From positions 278,214 through 342,213 of the forward strand of contig NZ_LT727813.1 of assembly GCF_900162665.1 (NCBI RefSeq): DNA of 64,000 nucleotides, in the 5' to 3' direction. The stretch is from Oceanobacillus sojae. Lineage in GTDB: Bacteria; Bacillota; Bacilli; Bacillales; Amphibacillaceae. Below are positions 62,005-64,000 of the stretch, piece by piece. A model generated the notes under the pieces. That model was given only the letters and a program-made list of their open reading frames with translations. It made no database searches and was not told the origin of the DNA. Within the stretch, counting starts at the first letter, position 1, and the number at the start of each line of letters is the position of its first letter. A program made the translations under genes and the position numbers.

Positions 62005-62601
62005 TCAAACTACTTTCACCGGCGCCCAGGAAACAGCATTTAATATAAAGGATGATAATTCTTCTTTATATTTTTCAACTTCCTCTGAAGAATGCTGAAA
62101 TAAAATTAAACCTCTTGCCGTAGATTCAATTAACGATATAACAAATTCACTGTAATAGCTGGTATTGATATTTTCCCTAATCTCTCCGTTCTCTTTCGCA
62201 GCTTCAAGATAATCAGCAATGAGATCGTATAAAGGACGATAGATAACCTTCCATTTATCTACATCTCCGCTTCTTGTAATGCCTGCATAAACAATAGAAG
62301 GAATGGTTCTATCCTCCTGATTTACTTCAAAGATACGGTCTATCGCTAATCGTAAATTAATATCCAGTCCAGCCTTTACATTCCCGTGCTCTGTGAGGTA
62401 TTGTGTATAATTGGAAATGATTTGCTGGGCCAGATCCGGGAGAACATCCATTTTACTATTATAGTATAGATAAAAGGTACCTTGAGCAATTCCAGCATTC
62501 TTTACAATCTGAGATACACGGGTTTCCTCCAGGCCTTTTTCTTTAAAAATATGATAAGCACTTTCCAGAATAAGTTCTTTTTTATTCGCCGTTTTAGCCA
62601 T
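62005..62601 (-). CDS. TetR/AcrR family regulator
   Basis: The 198-residue regulator has the N-terminal helix-turn-helix KKELILESAYHIFKEKGLEETRVSQIVKNAGIAQGTFYLYYNSK. The C-terminal domain resembles YfiR-type TetR proteins. AAGGTGG precedes the ATG at 62601; a longer frame upstream has no ribosome site. It is divergent from a YhgE/Pip gene and probably represses it. Confidence 0.88.
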   Translation of the reverse strand: MAKTANKKELILESAYHIFKEKGLEETRVSQIVKNAGIAQGTFYLYYNSKMDVLPDLAQQIISNYTQYLTEHGNVKAGLDINLRLAIDRIFEVNQEDRTIPSIVYAGITRSGDVDKWKVIYRPLYDLIADYLEAAKENGEIRENINTSYYSEFVISLIESTARGLILFQHSSEEVEKYKEELSSFILNAVSWAPVKVV

Positions 62602-62771
62602 TTCGACGCCACCTTTTAAAAAAATTAAAACTGACTGATTGTCATTCATTTATATTTATGATACCATACTTTTAGGAAAAGTTGAACACAAAAAATAAAT
62701 TGGAGCCGTTTTGGGCACCCTGAACTGCACACAGCTATTTTCTTGATTAACCATTAAATAATGAGACCTGC

Positions 62772-62800
62772 GATTACTCGGTCTATTAAGATCGTTGCTA
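62772..62800 (+). repeat. Solo copy of the 33-bp repeat
   Basis: GATTACTCGGTCTATTAAGA then TCGTTGCTA matches the 58850-58976 array unit. It lies in the region between tetR and the divergent YhgE/Pip gene, close to the promoters. Confidence 0.6.
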
Positions 62801-62831
62801 TATTTTTGTTTGAGAAAAGAGGAGAATTTTT

Positions 62832-64000
62832 TTGAAAAAAGCTTTTAAAATTACAAAACAAGATATGAAAAACATCATTCGTGTTCCTTCTGTTCTTATT
62901 TTGATTATCGGATTAGCGATCCTCCCTTCTTTTTATGCTTGGTTTAATATAAAAGCATCCTGGGATCCATACTCCAATACACAAGGAATCAAAATCGGCG
63001 TAGTCAGTGACGATGCCGGCACAGAAGTAGAAGGCCGGTCCATAAATATGGGAGACGAACTGGTAGAAAACTTAAAAGAGAACGACTCCTTAGGGTGGCA
63101 ATTCGGTGATTCCATCGAAGAAGCAGATGAGAAGGTTTATAAAGGGGATTACTTTGCAACGATTCATATCCCGGAAAGCTTCTCTGAGGATGTAGTCAGT
63201 ATACTTAATGACGAACCAAGGAGTGCGATTGTCCAGTATAAGGTAAATGAAAAAATCAATGCCATTGCTCCTAAAATGACAAGTGCCGGGGCAACACAAA
63301 TCACGGAAACCATTAATGACGAATTTGTCCAGACAACGGCAAAAACATTACTGGAAGAATTTAATAATGCAGGAATTGAGCTTGAACAAAATCTGCCGAC
63401 TCTGCAAAAAATTAAAAACGCAGTTTATAATCTGCATGACCATATTGGAGATATAGATAAAGCAGGCGATCTTATTGTCGAGCTGGATGAAGACCATGAT
63501 AATATTCAGGGCTATGCCGATAAATTGGAGAGTCTTGGGGAGTATGAATCGAATATCAGAGAAGGCGGAGATCAGATTCTGACTGCTCAATCCCACCTGG
63601 ATGACATCAATAGACTGGGAAGTGCTGTTGTTGAATTAAATCAGGCAATGCCTGATATCGAAAACGCGTTAACCCGGATCAGCTCTATTCAGCAGTACTT
63701 CCCTGAAATTAATCAGGGACTGCAGGACGCCTATGCAGCGAGTATTACTGCCGGTGATACGTTATCGAACGTACAGGCACGTATTCCGGAAATTAATAAT
63801 CAGATTCACGATTATCAGAATCAGGTGGACCAGGCTCAGGATACATTAGATGAAGCAGAGCAGGCAAAAGACGAAGTTGCAGAGCTTATTAACAGTCAAA
63901 TAAACGACGCCGGAGAGATAATCAATGGTCTTCCTTCTTTTGATTTTGGTACAGAAGAATCCGTTACACCTGACTTTGTAAATAACGTAAAAGACTCTGT
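62832..64000 (+). CDS. YhgE/Pip domain membrane protein, partial
   Basis: The TTG at 62832, about 7 nt after GAGGAG, opens a frame that runs off the right edge (389 codons seen, no stop). The N terminus (ITKQDMKNIIRVPSVLILIIGLAILPSFYAWFNI) is the first membrane helix and signature of the YhgE/Pip N-terminal domain. A long extracytoplasmic coiled-coil-like region follows. Family members include the phage infection protein (Pip) receptor of Lactococcus and secretion-associated (EsaA-like) proteins. The divergent TetR suggests inducible expression. Confidence 0.88.
   Translation, partial: MKKAFKITKQDMKNIIRVPSVLILIIGLAILPSFYAWFNIKASWDPYSNTQGIKIGVVSDDAGTEVEGRSINMGDELVENLKENDSLGWQFGDSIEEADEKVYKGDYFATIHIPESFSEDVVSILNDEPRSAIVQYKVNEKINAIAPKMTSAGATQITETINDEFVQTTAKTLLEEFNNAGIELEQNLPTLQKIKNAVYNLHDHIGDIDKAGDLIVELDEDHDNIQGYADKLESLGEYESNIREGGDQILTAQSHLDDINRLGSAVVELNQAMPDIENALTRISSIQQYFPEINQGLQDAYAASITAGDTLSNVQARIPEINNQIHDYQNQVDQAQDTLDEAEQAKDEVAELINSQINDAGEIINGLPSFDFGTEESVTPDFVNNVKDS

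Overview
The window looks like chromosomal DNA of a low-GC Gram-positive in the Bacillaceae, most likely Oceanobacillus or a close relative. The genus is an inference. The evidence is AT-rich intergenic DNA, strong AGGAGG-type ribosome sites, GTG/TTG starts, and a block syntenic with Bacillus subtilis: cshA, rhomboid (ydcA), acpS, nnr, ydcC, ndoAI-ndoA, rsbRSTUVW-sigB-rsbX, tex (ydcI), sprT (ydcK), then a trnS-like tRNA cluster. There is no prophage, rRNA operon or CRISPR array.

Layout. 0.3-2.3 kb: a PadR / HAAS-DUF1700 / DUF4097 operon behind a sigma-A promoter. 2.3-6.8 kb: a ribose and nucleoside operon (rbsR, rbsK, nucleoside hydrolase, DcuC-family transporter) with a consensus promoter and two palindromic LacI-type operators. 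6.8-12.5 kb: methyltransferase, EamA exporter, SDR, a small DnaJ-type zinc protein and an Aquifex-type aconitase. 12.8-13.8 kb: a yybP-ykoY manganese riboswitch ahead of a tiny basic protein and a kinase-like protein. 13.8-26.5 kb: accessory metabolic and regulatory genes, including glycerate kinase with a CdaR regulator, an alkD remnant, an rlmA-type methyltransferase behind a leader peptide, allantoinase, and divergent HxlR/flavin-reductase and CGNR/DinB pairs. 26.6-27.7 kb: eight tRNA genes on the minus strand plus a tRNA-Lys fragment. 27.8-43.7 kb: SprT, catalase, Tex, the complete sigma-B stressosome/partner-switch module, ndoAI-ndoA, a YdcC-type lipoprotein, Nnr and AcpS. 43.7-51.5 kb: rhomboid protease, prepilin peptidase, nagB, cshA, EamA, DegV and an esterase. 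51.5-64 kb: a YppG-like and a cysteine-less glutaredoxin-like gene between two repeat elements, two PepSY proteins with a two-component system, thioredoxin, a DUF368 (PopT-type) transporter, a DDAH-family hydrolase, mqo, and TetR divergent from a YhgE/Pip protein that runs off the window.

The sigma-B module reads as one system. RsbR and RsbS hold RsbT, RsbT activates the RsbU phosphatase, RsbU dephosphorylates RsbV, RsbV sequesters RsbW and frees SigB, and RsbX resets the stressosome. Compared with B. subtilis, alr is missing before ndoAI, an HAD phosphatase gene sits between ndoA and rsbR, a 24-bp perfect hairpin separates rsbT from rsbU, and katA lies between tex and sprT.

Non-coding structure is rich. 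There are three copies of a MITE-like element with GTTCAAAAAGT-type ends, one of which supplies the last codons of the aconitase. A 33-bp repeat is present as a tandem array and as solo copies. There is also a 140-bp highly structured element near 57.2 kb, a long inverted-repeat operator for CdaR, and a leader-peptide region before the rRNA methyltransferase. No clearly new enzymatic defence or biosynthetic system is visible. The most promising leads are the riboswitch-controlled kinase pair and the repeat families.
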